DNA of 64,000 nt from the NCBI RefSeq assembly GCF_040939455.1, contig NC_134117.1:66734501-66798500 (forward strand), given 5' to 3'. Shown piece by piece: positions 1 to 12,542 of this stretch. A model generated the notes under the pieces. It had not been told where the DNA came from. It saw only the letters and a program-made list of their open reading frames with translations, and ran no database searches. The stretch is from Microcebus murinus (Eukaryota; Chordata; Mammalia; Primates; Cheirogaleidae). The number at the start of each line of letters is the position of its first letter. Position 1 is the first letter of the stretch. The position numbers and the translations under genes are program-made.

Positions 1-114
1 TTTGCCGGTAGGGTGAGTAGGTTGGGCCTTCTGGCACCAGGGCCTCTGAGAAGGCCGGCAGCTGAATGACTAGCAGACTATGGAGAAACAGCAGAGCTTG
101 GTGTTCATGGATAT

Positions 115-300
115 CAGCCTAAATCCCGGCTGGGAACCTCTCGATTTTAGCTTTCTCATCACTAAAATGTGATGTTTTAATAAACGCACCTACTTCACAA
201 GGTTATTGGGACAAAATGAAAAGAGGGAACACACCCAGACCATTAGTGCAAGATCGGGCAGGTAATAGGAGCTCCATAAAAGTGGGTTAGCAGTTGTAGA
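115..300 (+). repeat. MIR SINE remnant
   Basis: The order of blocks matches a plus-strand MIR: a 'cctctc...tttagctttctcatc' block, then 'aaaatgtgatg', 'cacaaggttattggga' and a tail with 'aataggagctccataaaa'. It is strongly diverged. Confidence 0.6.
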
Positions 301-374
301 GTCTGATGGCCACATAGACCGGCAGCCCCATCAGGCCAGTGTAGACATGAGCGACTGTGTATTGAGAACATGGT

Positions 375-590
375 AGGGACTGATCGTTTTACACTGTTTG
401 TATCCTCATAACAGCCTGCAGACTGGTTCTCATTAAGTCTATTTTATGTCTTGAAGACCCGAGGCTCAGACTCTAGATGACTTGCCCACGCTTGCAATTG
501 GAAGGAGGCAACACTGACCGTCAGAGCTGGGTGGTTCTGACCCACGTGGACGTGCTCTTTCCAGAACATCAGTCTGTTCTCGAGGGCCAG
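375..590 (-). repeat. MIR SINE remnant
   Basis: It reads as a reverse-oriented MIR: 'tatcctcataacagcctg', then 'gaggctcagactctagatga', then 'cttgcccacgcttgcaattg' and an 'agagctgggtggttctgacc' end. Confidence 0.6.
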
Positions 591-1019
591 GCTCTGGCCT
601 AGGGGACAGTGAGGCTCCAGCCACACCGTGACTGTGGGGTCACACCCCCACCCCTCTGCTCCTTAGGCAGCTCCTGTGTGACATCAGGTGGCTGCTTCAT
701 TTTACTCACTGCCTCCTCTTCCTGCTACCCACAATCGATGCATTTATTATGCCCAATCTTATTCCAGAAATAATAGGAGACAGCACAGAACAAAAACAAA
801 CAAACAAACAAAAAAGGAAATTTGAATATGGAAGTGACAGAGGAAAGATAAACAGGTCACGGGTACAAAATGACTTTGAGAATGAGGCTACGCCAATGCG
901 AACGCTAATATCCCATACTCCTGCTTATGAGTAAGCCGGAGTGATAATAGCCACTTCCTGAAGCCAGTTGTTCTATTTTTCAGACAGATATAATTGCAGG
1001 TGCTTATCTTGGTTCAATA
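591..1019. other. Intronic sequence, nothing recognised
   Basis: It contains a short A-rich 'aaacaaacaaacaaac' stretch near 795. No gene, RNA or confidently named repeat was seen. Confidence 0.5.
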
Positions 1020-1130
1020 GTTGTGGAGCCTGCTACACAGTAGGTGCTCAATAAGTGGCTATTAAGTTGCTAAACATTTATTGAATGCCCACTCTGCATG
1101 CCGTGGTCTGCAAGCCTGTTACAGCACATA
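1020..1130 (+). repeat. L2/MIR 3'-end remnant
   Basis: 'cacagtaggtgctcaataag' is the signature shared by L2 and MIR 3' ends. It is followed by 'catttattgaatgcccactc', which resembles the start of an opposite-strand MIR. Confidence 0.55.
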
Positions 1131-3299
1131 ACCCATGCCACACACACACACCCACACAACCTGTTCTCTGCCGAAGCAAAGGAGCGTATCTATATTCGAG
1201 GAAAGAGTTTAGTTCCCAGGATGAAGGGAAAGACAGCCGCAGCAGTTCCAGACAAGGCTGAGAGCTATTTATACCAGGCCCCATTTCCTACACATGGCAG
1301 GGAGCACTGCTCCCCGACCTCCCTTGCACTCCCCCAAGGCGTGCCCTGGCGAGGGGCAGCCCACAGCTCTGCACACCCCACACAACAAAGCCCCTTAGAG
1401 AACCACTGGCAGCAGGCAGTGGGCAACCTGAGGTCCAAGGCTTCCCCGGAAGCAGACGCCGCGTGCCGCGTGCCAGGAGGAGGGTGACCCTGCCCAGGAG
1501 GAGCTGCACCATGGAGGAACACGAGGACACTGTGGGAGCCAGCACAGCCCACCAGGGACATTTTCTTATAGTCACAGAGCACATGGCCTTCTGATGAAAG
1601 CAAACAGTGATAAACCACTTCTTTCCCAAAGACATGGAAATTGGACTAGCCACTTTTGATTATGGTGATCACTGGGGTGGGGAGGGCAGCCCACAGGGTG
1701 TCTGTTGGGAGAAATTTTGCATGGAGACCTCACGGTCAGCAAGCGGACAGGCAGCGGGCAGGCCTGGTCCAGAGCAGCCTGCTCTCTGGGATCCCGCCCC
1801 CCACACTGGTCCTGGCCCTTTGCCCTCTGGGGCCATGCAAAGGACATGTCATTCCTTTGGCACCCAGCAAGCCTTACGGCACTGGAGGTGGACAGCTCAC
1901 CCCTGCCCACTCACCTCTGCCCTCTCCAGGTTGAGTTTTCCTGGTCCTCCTTTGACCTGGTGTGCGCCCCTCTGCCCTGACTCCACTTAGCAGCCCAGCA
2001 GAGACCCACACTCCCCGGCCAGCGTCTGCTCTGTCCTCTCTCCGGCATGCCAACGTCTACTTTGGCAGACTTATAGGGCGTATCTGAGCAGGGTGGGCAC
2101 ACGGGGACTCTAACCTTCCCTCACTGAGGACCTTGTGCTTCCATGAGCGGTGAGCGCTGTCTTGGGGCCCATTAGCCGTCCTGGTGTCGCTGCTGTGTTG
2201 GCCCCAGGGGCTTCCTTACCATCTGCTCTAGAGAAATGCTCACGGGTCCACGGTCTGTGGAGTCGCCCTGAGCCTCCCATCTTGGAAAATCAACTGGTGT
2301 AACCTCAAGAACACCAACGTGTTATAAATTCTGGAGAGAAGCTATTGTTTCTTCATGCCTTTAATCTGAGCAATTGATAAATCACCACTCCTCCTTCCCT
2401 CTTGTCATCTCTCTCTGCTCCAGGGATCAGAGGGAGGAACACAATGTATACTTGATTAAATCCAAGAGAAAACCCAAAGGCCTCATTTACCTTAATTAGT
2501 CCTACTCTTTTTTTCAGTTTTGCAAACAAACCACTGAATGGACTGGCCGTAGCCTTCCTCCTGGGCCTTCCCCTGCCGGGGCCAAGGCTCAGGTGCTCAC
2601 GAGCAGAAGGGAACAGTGTGGACATCTGGGGGCAGGAGAAGGCAGGTGGACGTGCTTGGAGATCCAGCAGGAACACAGGCACAGCACCGCGGCTCAGGAC
2701 ACCTGAGTCTACTCCCAGCTCTGCCAGCAGCTGGCTGGGCGACTCGGGGTGTCAATTACTCTTTCGGAACTACAGAGTATTGGAGGCATGGTTTCTGAGT
2801 ATATTCACCCCATAAAATAGATGCTCCTTAGTGTGGAATTCATGCGTAAATCAGGCCATTAGGATTGCCTCTGAGCCTGCCACTACTTTCACTTGGGTGC
2901 TCCTGCCTCATTTTGCGTTTAGGTGGACCAAGGCAGAGCTGGTCCTTGGGGCTTCTCACTGGGCTCTGCAGTTCCACTCCCTCCTCCCAGCAGGATGCCA
3001 CCTAGCAGATATGTGCAAGAAGAGAGCCCAAGACTCAGACTTGCTTAGGGAAAGGACCCCTGCTGGGGCTGGCTACAGAGAAAAGGCCACTGAGCTACCC
3101 ATGCCCTTCACTTCCACCCTCTCTGGCTTAAGGACAAGTCCCTTCCCCGCCCCAGCAGACCACCCCTCCTGGGACCAGGAAGCTGCTGCCCTGAAGTCAG
3201 CAGCCCCCACCCACCACGAGCACATGCATATGGAGGCATTTTGCTTCTCTGACTCTACTTTTTTGTCTACGTCTCCACATTGGCTATTGCCACTTTGCA
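1131..3299. other. Unique intronic sequence, no gene seen
   Basis: This is moderately GC-rich sequence with overlapping chance reading frames on both strands. None shows a domain, a consistent coding pattern or splice context. A diverged MIR-like piece may lie at about 2700-2820. Confidence 0.5.
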
Positions 3300-3645
3300 G
3301 ATGCATTTGTCTTTAGAAGTGATTAGTAGGTCCTTATCAGATCCTATACATTATTCATTTTTCTGGCTAACTGCCACTCATTCTCTAGGCCTCAGGTGTC
3401 ACCTCTTCTGGGAAGTCCTCCTAGGTGTCTTGCACCCTGGCAATGTCCTCACATCCCATGTACGCTGGGCTGGCACTGCCTGCTCACATCACAGTCCCCA
3501 CAGAGACCATGTGCCCTCATGGAAAGGGACCATATACTTCCTCTTTATGTCAGCACCCAGCACAGGACCTAGGTGGGGGTGGAGGGAGTATGCAGTGGTA
3601 TACAGTAGGTGCTTAGGAAAGTGGGATGAATAAATGAGTTTTTGT
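3300..3645 (+). repeat. L2 LINE 3'-end remnant
   Basis: The L2 3' end signature is visible: 'caggtgtcacctcttctggg' with 'aagtcctcc', then 'cagcacccagcacaggacct', then 'acagtaggtgcttagg' and a 'gaataaatgag' tail. Confidence 0.75.
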
Positions 3646-3708
3646 TGGCTCCTCTCGCCTAAGAGAAAGTTATTCTCCTACGCCAAGTGTTGGAGTCGCC
3701 AGGCTGCC

Positions 3709-3932
<224 letters not shown>

Positions 3933-4385
3933 TTAGTGCTGAGCAGGGAGGCGGCTGGAGGGTGGGATATGAGGGCCCCATCCTCAGGGTCCTCCTGCCC
4001 ATCAGACAGCGCAGCCCGCTCTCCTGCCGTCTGCTGGCCTGCAGACGCCACCGCTGGCTGATGCCACTCATTGTGGTTAGATATAAAAGATGGGCAGGCT
4101 CCAGCCACAGCACGGCTCATGGAGAGGGGAAGGGCAGATGAGCTGGAGCTGGGCTGTAAGACCAGATTCCTGGTCACCGTGGCATGGGCCTATGTCCCAG
4201 ATTAGAGGGGTTGCGTGAGCAAGGGCCCTGAGTTCAGTGCCCCCAAGTCATGGTGACTTAATATCAAGCGCAGGCACATGTCTGGAGCTCCTGTGCATTG
4301 GGAAGAACCCATTAAGGACAGGGCCCCAACTACCGTGCCCCGTGCCAGGCTTCCGCCACTTGCCTTTCACTGCCCACGTGTAAGG

Positions 4386-4514
4386 GTGTGCATGTGCCTG
4401 CACACACATACACATGCACATATACACAGGCACACACATACACGCAGTCATGCACACATGCATACACACATGCATGTTTGCATACATACATACATACACG
4501 CACACACACAGAGG
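4386..4514 (+). repeat. CA-rich microsatellite (CACACATA variants)
   Basis: This is imperfect (CA)n with 'cacacata', 'catgca' and 'catacata' variants. The long His/Thr/Cys-rich open frames across it come from the repeat. Confidence 0.85.
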
Positions 4515-5690
4515 AGTGGGTGTCCGCAGTGTCAGCGTCTCGGTGTCAGTGCGGTGGGTGCAGATTATTCCATAAGGAGTTTGCCTGAGGCCACAGTTAA
4601 AGTCCTACTCCATCACGCCCAGCCACTGCAGCTTTCGATTCTATCTTGAGCCACGATTCTAACTTTGCCTGGAGGTTGGGCACTCAGAGGGAACGCAAGC
4701 TGCTTTGCTTTCTGGGAGGAGATGCAAACTAGACATTGTCACTTGGCCGTCTTAAAACAGAGCATAATGTGTTTAGTGTAGCAGAGCGCCTGGCTTTAAT
4801 TCTATAGTGAGGACACAGGCCCCTCTTTGCCTTCCCCGTCCCTCCTAGCATGGTGCACGCGAGATGCTGGAGGACCTCAGCATGGGTTGGTGATGGGGGT
4901 GACGTGTCACAGACAGCAACAGGCAAGCCGGCAAGCTACGGCCTCCTTGGCATGGTCAAGGGCATCGTCCCCGGCTCCTGCCTCGGTGTGGTTGACTCTT
5001 TGTGTCCACTGAGACTTCCCAGAGGGAGTGCCACAGCTCCTCTGACGAAGCCAGCCAGGATTTTATTTCTCTCAAGACCCTCAGTGCCCATGGCCTCAAA
5101 TGGCCCATTTTCTCGTCAGGTGTCCATCAGAAGGATTTGTGGGCAGAGCGTGACCTCCCTCAGGGGAGGAGGCTGTTCCTAGCCATTCACACAACTTTGC
5201 CAATGACCTTGTGAGAAACGGCACACGGCTGTGCCCACCACCGACCTGCAGCTCAGGGAGCTGTTGCACCGACGTTGCACCAAAGCCTCGCTCCTCACCC
5301 AGTCCCTCTCAGCAGTCCTAAAGGACTTTGTTCCACCCAGCCTGCAACATTGCACACATCTCTCTCCTCCCATGTAGGAAGATAACAGTCTTTGAAATTT
5401 TTTCCTGCTGGCAAACAAGTTTTCTCACAAAAAGATATAAATTTTCAGCCTCTCAGTAACCAAGTTTCTCAGCAAAATGTTGACTTACGACCTAATATTT
5501 GGCTTCAGTCAGATTTTGGAGCATTTCACAGCCATGCTCACAATTCAACATGACAATCAGACATTGTTATTTGTACGATTTGAAAAGGGCATGTCACGTT
5601 GAAGGAAGAATTAAGATCAGGTTCATTTCTGCCTTTCAAGTGATGTTCCACGAAGGAAAACAAAGTGAGCTGGCTCAGACCGAGTAGGAG
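4515..5690. other. Unique intronic sequence, no gene seen
   Basis: No repeat family or coding pattern was recognised with confidence. Confidence 0.45.
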
Positions 5691-5694
5691 CTGA

Positions 5695-6480
5695 CTCTGA
5701 GGAAAGCCCGGCGCGGCCACTCGAATGGGGCACTGGCTTCCCGCAAGGCGCGGGCCGGGGTGAGGCAGGAGAGCGAGCTGCCTGCGGGAAGCTGCATTTA
5801 TAGTGCTGCGAGGAGGAGGAGGAAACATCCGGAAGGGAGGCTGGCGAAGACTCAGCCTCAGATCCCTGCTAGCCAGGAAGACGATCAAGAAGACAAGACA
5901 GAGTTGGGGTCTCCTTGACCTGCCAGGATGACCCTAGACACTCCATCTCCCCATTTGAAAAACAGGGACCGAATGTAACATTATATTTCTTTCTCTTTTT
6001 TTAAGATACAGAATCTCGCTATGCTGCCCAGAGACTCCTGGGCTCAAGCCATCCTCCCGCCTCAGCCTCCTGCGTCGCTGGGACTACAGGCGCGAGCTAC
6101 CGCTCCAGGCTGCCGCTCTGTGCCGAGCGTCCACGTGAGGAAGCGGTGGCCGGATCCCTGGCCTACCTGAGTGCAACAGGGCAGGAGGAGCCGGAGAGCG
6201 AGCGTGGTGCGCACACTTTGTGGTGGGGGCCACATCCGAAGCTCCTGCTGCGGCGCGACAGGCCAGACCCTAGCTGTCCTCATGAAACACGCTCCATTCT
6301 CAACGCGTCTTCTTTGCTTCCTCGGCACGCCGGAGCTTCCTCGGCCCCTCTCAGGCCAACGCTGAGCAGAGGGCAGCACCCAAAGCTCCCCTAGGCTCCC
6401 AACGCCCAACAGCTTCCAGGGGAACGTCCCGCCCCTTGCAGACCCCTCCGCAGGCCTTCGGGCGAGCCTGTGCCACACAT
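5695..6480. promoter_or_regulatory. CpG-enriched cluster with an ETS-type site
   Basis: CpG dinucleotides are clearly denser than in neighbouring intron (for example 'ggcgcggcc', 'ggcgcgggcc', 'gccgagcgtccacg'). A strong ETS-like CCGGAAG lies at 5829-5835, next to 'gcatttatagtgc'. Part of the CpG density comes from the Alu monomer at 5985-6113. A CTCF-like core lies at 6363-6376. Promoter or enhancer function is inference only. Confidence 0.3.
5985..6113 (-). repeat. Alu left-arm monomer (FLAM-like) fragment
   Basis: In reverse orientation it carries 'ctcctgggctcaagccatcc', 'cctcagcctcctgcg' and 'ctgggactacaggcg', after a T-rich tract at 5985-6002. It is shorter than an Alu arm, with a deletion between 'gctatgctgcccaga' and 'gactcctggg'. 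Confidence 0.85.
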
Positions 6481-8135
6481 GAGGCTCCTGAGGGCTGACC
6501 TGCTGCCAGGAGCATTTCCGCTGCCAGCGGTAAGAAGTGAAAACAGCCCCACCCCGCATGGCTCTGTCACCTTCATAGGGACCCTGTGCTTGCCCTTTTG
6601 AAGAATCAGCTCTATCCCTCTCCCAGTTAAATAAATAAGTAAACAATGAAAAAATCTCTAAGGTGTGTTTCTTCGTTGTGGAGTCAGAACCAGTTTTCCA
6701 TGTAGCCTCCAATGATTATGAATTCACCTCTTTACTGGGTGCTGCTTACCCACAGGCCTGGCTCCCCCATCAGCGGGGGCATGGAAGACATCAAGCATTT
6801 GTGCCCTGGAGATCCGAGCGTGTCGCCTCTTCCCCGACCCTCCCGTCACGAGCTCAGCGTCCTCTTCCTTGGTCATCGGCACCCCGCCCTTCGGCTCCTG
6901 GTGTCTTGTCTGGCGTTGGTTTGACCAGGACAGCATGCCTATTCCTCTCCCTCCATCCTCCACCCCTTCAAGTCCGTTTCCGAAACCTCTCACACCACGT
7001 CTGCCATTTCCTAGTTATGTTGGCTCTTTTCTGTTAAGGATGGTTTCCAGGCTCTTGGGAAGACAGAGCACAGGCAGAACCCAGCCTCCTCTCGACCTTG
7101 TGCCACGGCTGGTACTCGTGGAGGGAGAAGTGTGAACTCAGTCACCTCCTTCAGGTGTCGGGACAGATCTTTCGATTTGCTGCATTTGCAATCATGCCTG
7201 CTCATACCAGCCCTTGCTCCCTGTGTCTCCTGGCGCTGCCCTGTTCCCAACTCCCCGGCGGCGGCGGCAGCAGCGGGTCAGAGAGGGAGGTCTGAGAGCA
7301 GGCAGGTAGGTGGTGAGCTGCTTACAGATAGATCGTTGGCATTTTGTTTCATAATGTCTGAGAGATAAAAGGGAGGCCACAGACTTGGATTCTGATACTT
7401 AAGACAAAAACAAACACCGTGCTTTCAGTGGGCTGAATCACCTTTATCCGGCCAGCCCATTTATAATTAAATGCATTCTGAATTTCAGCCACTGAGTGAG
7501 CATGGATCAATGCGTTGGAATGTGGCTGTTGGGAAGTCAGACTGGAGATCGGCTGTGCAGAGAGCCGAGCCTCCCTCGAGCCCTCAGCTCTGTGCAGAGC
7601 CTGGGTAGGCACAGAAACACCACTGTCCAGCTCCTTTGACCCCAGAGAGCCTTTTGGGGCTAGTTCTAGGACTATAGCCTAGTTTTTTTTTGTTTTCCAT
7701 GAGCAATAACGTATTTGCAGATTATGCAAGAAAGGAGAGGTGTGAAAGTTAGTATGGTTTAGAAATGTCATTTGGCTACTTACATGGTTCTATTTATTTT
7801 TAATTGATAACATCCTGTGGTGAAGAAACTATGGCAAAATGGACACGATCCTTCCTGGCTATCGGCATCGCAAAATGACACAACCCTTCAGAAAGTAAAT
7901 GATAATACGGAACAGGGATGGTTAAATCTGCTCATGTGTTTTCCCTGGAAAATTGAGAGTTTAACCTAAAAAGTAACCTGAATGTATCCAAAATGTATGA
8001 CAAATATTCTAAATCTAGAGTGGACATGCCAAATAGGGAAATAATTTCATAAATTACAGTTCATGAATGTGATAGCATTTTGTGTCACAGATAGTAATTA
8101 TAAAGGCTTTGCAGAAACACTATATACATATTTGA
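6481..8135. other. Intronic sequence, mostly unrecognised
   Basis: The stretch at about 7690-8130 is AT-rich and could be a very old L1 or HAL1 remnant, but I cannot name it with confidence. A short GGC/GCA run (7256-7275) is the only simple repeat. No exon was recognised. Confidence 0.4.
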
Positions 8136-8182
8136 TCACTATATATATATACACACACACGCACATGCACATACACACACTT
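8136..8182 (+). repeat. (TA)n(CA)n microsatellite
   Basis: A 'tatatatata' run passes into 'cacacacacgcacatgcaca'. Confidence 0.85.
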
Positions 8183-9319
8183 AATGAAAGTAGCAGAAAA
8201 TAACAGGATGGACACACTATTAGTGATGGATACGGCATTATTGCTGTTTGTGTATGTGTGAAATGTAATGTGCCAAGAGATGGGCAGTATCATTACCTAA
8301 TGGAGAGGCATAAGTGATGATCCTTAGGACAAGCTGATTAAAATGTTTTCTTTAATCTTGTTTTACAGTCTATACTATCACACACTACATGGGCACCAAA
8401 TCTGACCCGCGTCCCCCTGGGTGCTCCTGGCTCCACTGGAGCTGTGCCCGGGCCCACCGACAGGGCACAAAGGCCTGGCAGAGCTCTCGAACCTCTCCGG
8501 GACACTGGCTTCCCGACAGCACCCAAGCACTTGGGAAAGCTCCCGGACATCCTTGGCCTGCTTCTAAACATTTCGCTTCATTTCATTTTCCTCTTTCCCC
8601 AAAAGAAAAAAAAAAAGGCTTTGGTTCAGACACAAAAACAATAGATGCAAGGACTTTAGGGAAAGGAGGAAGAACATCTATCTGTGGCATTGAAAAAAGT
8701 CAAGGGCATGTGGCCATCCATCCACAGTATGCCAAGACAACGGCAGCCAGAGAGACCGCCCCTGGCCTGACTCCCAGCAAGCATCTTAGCAAACAGAATC
8801 CAAGCCCAGCCCTGACATCCACTCCCTCCCGAGTCCACCTGAGCCCTGGAACATTCTAAAAAGGAAAGGAATTGAGACAGCGAGGAGGTCTGGGTTCAGC
8901 ACTTAGTGCATCCTTCCTAACGTTTGGGGGACCATGATCAGCCTACGTGGCTGGAGGAAGGTTGGTCTCCCCTCACAAATCCACGGGTAAGCTGGGATAT
9001 TAGACAACTTGCTCACTTTCCATCATCCCACACTGGTAATAAAATGAGACTGCACCGCCTCTCATTGCTCCACTGACTCCATGCCTTCCAGAACTCACTC
9101 GGAGTACAAACTTTCAGAGGCTTCAGCCTCTGAGGCAAGAACCTCATTACACCCTTCTATTCCATCCTAACTGCTTTGGAAAGGGACAAGCAACCCCATT
9201 GCTCCCCCAAACAAGAATGCTTGTGCTGCAAACATCAGTCACAAATGCCACCGGGAAAAAGCACTGAAGGAAGCCATGCATCCACAGTGCAGGCGCAGGG
9301 GAGGTGTGAGGCACCTGCC
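8183..9319. other. Unique intronic sequence, no gene seen
   Basis: An A-run lies at 8605-8617. No processed pseudogene or named repeat was recognised around it. Confidence 0.45.
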
Positions 9320-9500
9320 GGGTGCCAGGGCCTTTAGGAACCTGACGCCTTTTCATCCATGGAACAATTCTCAAGGACAGAAGATTCATCCCCTTTTACA
9401 CATCAAGAAACTGAGGCTCAGAAAAATAAAGTGACTTGTTCCAAACAAGGCCAGGTAACGAACAGTGGAGTCACGTCAACCTGAGTTCTATTTTGCTCCA
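9320..9500 (-). repeat. MIR SINE remnant
   Basis: The reverse MIR core is clear: 'ccccttttacacatcaagaa' followed by 'actgaggctcagaaaaataa' and 'gtgacttgttccaaa', with a 'cctgagttctattttgctcc' end. Confidence 0.8.
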
Positions 9501-10014
9501 GAGAAGTATGTGCCATCCCCTCTGCCCCGCTGGGACTCAAGAAGGAAAGGCTGGGGGAAATACACCTACTGTCTTCACCCTTGGACCACTTCCCAGGGGA
9601 CATTGCTGGTGAGAGATCACACATGAATGGCAGTGCCTGTCTTTCCCCAGTCTTACAAATAAGAGTGGTTCATGGAACCAGTGAAACCCTAGAAGGGAGG
9701 ACACAGGGACTGCAGTGTTTCTGGACATCAGGGACTCCTTGGAAATCTGATGCATCCTCATGTGCTCTTCCTGTCTGTGTGGCACACTCGGTGCCCCCCC
9801 CCCCACTTACACCACCCTTCCTCCCAGCAAAGCAGAGCTCAGCCTTTTCAAACATCCCAAGTCTCAGCTCCTGGTTATGTTCGTACAATGGCAACACGCT
9901 GTCATACACAGCCTGAACCCTGGCTACACTGATACCTGTATTACATATGCACTGTGCCAAATTACAAGATGCAACAGTAAAAACCCAGACCATCTGCAGA
10001 TAAAAAGACAATTT
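9501..10014. other. Unique intronic sequence, nothing recognised
   Basis: A C homopolymer lies at 9795-9804. No gene was seen. Confidence 0.45.
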
Positions 10015-10334
10015 TGCAGTCTTCTGGTGGGAGTGTGGGCTGGCATGATTTTTCTGGAATGGCAATTTAGTGGGGAGAATTGAATGCTTTTAAAATGTGC
10101 ATATGTAGCAATTCCACTCCTTGGGCATTATCCTAAGGAATTATTCGATTTTTAAAAAAATGTTTGTATAAAGATTTTCAGGACAACACTGTTTAAACTA
10201 GCCAGAAAATGGAAACAACCTAAATGTTCAATAATTGAGAATCAGCTAGGTAAATGCCAGGATTAGACGATGGAATATTACATTACCATTAATACAATGT
10301 TTCAAAAGAGCATTGATTGCTAAGAAAGAGTCCC
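10015..10334 (+). repeat. Old L1/HAL1-type LINE, ORF2 end and 3' region
   Basis: Degenerate L1-type blocks appear in order: 'tggtgggagtgtgggctggc', 'tagcaattccactccttggg', 'gccagaaaatggaaacaacc' with 'taaatgttcaataa', and 'gatggaatattacattacca'. All coding capacity is lost. A MIR at 10335-10575 appears to interrupt it. Confidence 0.7.
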
Positions 10335-10575
10335 CTGGTAAAAAAGAGGCAGCCCTGGGCTGTGAGCCAGCCTGGGTTCTGGAGTCTGACCGCATGGGTT
10401 TGAGTCCGGCTCCACCGCCTGCCGGCTGCGGGAGTGCAGGCACGCTGTTTAACATCTCTGGGCCTCGGTTCCACCGGGTGTAAACTGGTTCATATCTCAG
10501 AGTTCTGATGAGGATTAAGACTCCTCAATGTATGGCACATACTTTGGATCTTGCCTGGCATATGGTAAGTCTAAA
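10335..10575 (+). repeat. MIR SINE
   Basis: It contains 'tctggagtctgaccgcatgg', then 'gtttgagtccggctccaccg', a 'taacatctctgggcctcggt' block and the 'tggcacatactttggatctt' tail. It probably inserted into the LINE on either side. Confidence 0.75.
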
Positions 10576-10790
10576 CATGACAACCAATAATATACTACTT
10601 AGTGGAAAAGAACCTGTTAGAATAGAGTACTGACACCGTGGTATCTTTTTAAAGATATTACGTGATATGTTTTTAAGATATTATGTGAAAGTTTTATGTT
10701 CATGAAGAATCAAAAGCAAGTACCAAATACAAACAAGGGTCATTGGGGGCAGTACCATCATGGGTGACCTTTGCTGCTGTTTTAGAATCT
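10576..10790 (+). repeat. Old L1/HAL1-type LINE 3' continuation
   Basis: AT-rich sequence including 'tttttaaagatattacgtga' and 'gaatcaaaagcaagtacc' resembles the 3' tail of the LINE upstream of the MIR. It is highly diverged. Confidence 0.45.
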
Positions 10791-11196
10791 CCACGTTGTC
10801 CGTGTTTCCGCCAGCAAACACCTGCGACTGCCACGTCTAAGACGGTGATTGCAGAGGTTGGATCTCACTCTTTGCACAGAGCGCACTGAAGAGAGCAGAG
10901 TGACCGAGGCAGGCAAGCTTCCCACCCCTCCCCACCATCTGATCCCGGCTCTTCTGGGAACCTATAGTCTTGGGGGCAGAGAATCCTTCCTAGGAGGACG
11001 ACTGTGGGTGGGAAATTGCAGAACGCCAAGCACTGCACCTGACACAGCATGAGGGCTCAACGCATCTCCGTTTCCTTCTCCTTCCTCAGTGTCCAGATGG
11101 ACCCAAGGGACCAATCTGTCAGCTGTTCCTAAAGCACCTTTCTTTCCCCCGACTGCCCTCCCACCTGTCACTCTCCCTTTTCAAATCAACAGCCCA

Positions 11197-11680
11197 ATCT
11201 GTGTGAGTGTGCAGAGTCTGTGTGTGAGTGCGTGTGCATGCATGAGAGTGAGGGTTTATGTGCATGAGAATTGTGTGTGCGCACATGTGTAAGTGTGGGA
11301 GAATGTATGTGTATGGGTGTGTAAGTGTAGACACGCGAGAACATGTGTGCATGTGGGCATGTGAGTGTGTATGCACGTGAGAATGTGTGTCCGTGTGTAT
11401 GTATGTGTGCATGTGTGTAAGCGTGCAGGGACATGTTGGCATATGTGCATGTGGGATGGTGTGTACGCAGGTGTGAATGTGTGCGTATGTGTGTGAATGT
11501 ACGTGAGGATTATTGACTGAGTGCATGTGTGTGTGAGGGAATGTGTGTGAGTGTGTGAAGGTGTGTAAGTATGTATGCATCACAGAATTGTGTGAATGTG
11601 TGTGCATGTGAAAATGTGCATGTAGCTCTGTGAATGTGTTTATGTATGAGTGTACATACGTGCATGTGTGAGCTTGTGGG
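11197..11680 (+). repeat. Degenerate TG-rich alternating tract (~480 bp)
   Basis: It is nearly continuous imperfect (TG)n with 'tgcatgtg', 'gtgtgaatgtg' and 'gtgagaatgtg' variants. The strong purine-pyrimidine alternation means Z-DNA potential. The complementary strand reads as a long His/Thr-rich frame because CA repeats lack stop codons, not because it is a gene. Confidence 0.9.
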
Positions 11681-12542
11681 CCACACAGCCCCCCGGGAGA
11701 CAGCAGAGACATGGACTCAGGTACCTAGCACCTAGAGAAACACAAACAGTTCAGAAAGGATGGGCCTACAGCTGGAGATAAGGAGCTCACCTTTCCCTGG
11801 GCTCGCAGAACAGTGCAAGGTGGTGGCCCCAAATGACATGAAAATGTAAGGCAGGCCATCAGCGAGACACTCAGAGGCTGTTCACAAAGGCCAACCAGGA
11901 GGCTGCCAGGAAACCTGCTGTGCAGGGAGTGAAGGATAATGACCCTTTATCCGATCAGTCCCCGTCCCCGGCCCCGGCCCAGCAAAGGAGGCAGCCCAGC
12001 AAAGGCTCGGCGGGAGGGAGAGAGATTGCAGCTGAATGAACTCTCCACAATTACTGAAAAAGCTGCTCTCCCAAAGTGGCCATGGGGTGTGAAGTCAATT
12101 TGGCTCCTGGCTTCAGGCCACAGTGAACAGGATGGAGCTGGACAATGAGATGATGCAGCCAAAGGGGCAGCAAGGCCATCTGGGAGAGGGATGTCCCGTG
12201 GGTATGTGTGGCCACCTAGAGCACGGGCATGAGGGCAGCCTGCAGCTTTGTCACGGGGGCCCCAGTGAGGCCACCCACCTCCTGGACAGGAGGACTGAGA
12301 TGACAGAGACAGCCCACAGCTACAGCAGTAGAAAGTGGCTCCTGCTGGCCACTCTGGTGTTCCTGTGCCCTGGAGTGACACAATCAGTAGTGAGGAGCAC
12401 AGCTGGGACCAGAGAGAATGACGGTAATTTTGCATCTCAAAAGGCCACCAATGCCTTTTCTTTTATATTATCTGCTCTTTCATTTCTTAACTTCCTTTAT
12501 AGAATTTTCTCTCCACTTTCTAGAGAGAATGACATAGTGTGT
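11681..12542. other. Unique intronic sequence, no gene seen
   Basis: It contains a short imperfect run of 'ccccgtccccggccccggcc' type near 11958-11980. No recognised repeat or exon. Confidence 0.45.

Noticed and set aside
4248..4649. Cys/Met- and His/Thr-rich frames on both strands
   Set aside because: They are produced by the CA microsatellite at 4386-4514.
6062..6712. 216-codon minus-strand frame
   Set aside because: Its length follows from high GC and CpG content. Its C-terminal end is Alu-derived and no domain is present.
11119..11712. 197-codon minus-strand frame rich in His and Thr
   Set aside because: It is the translation of the CA-rich strand of the TG tract. Such repeats lack stop codons. 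There is no domain or splice context.
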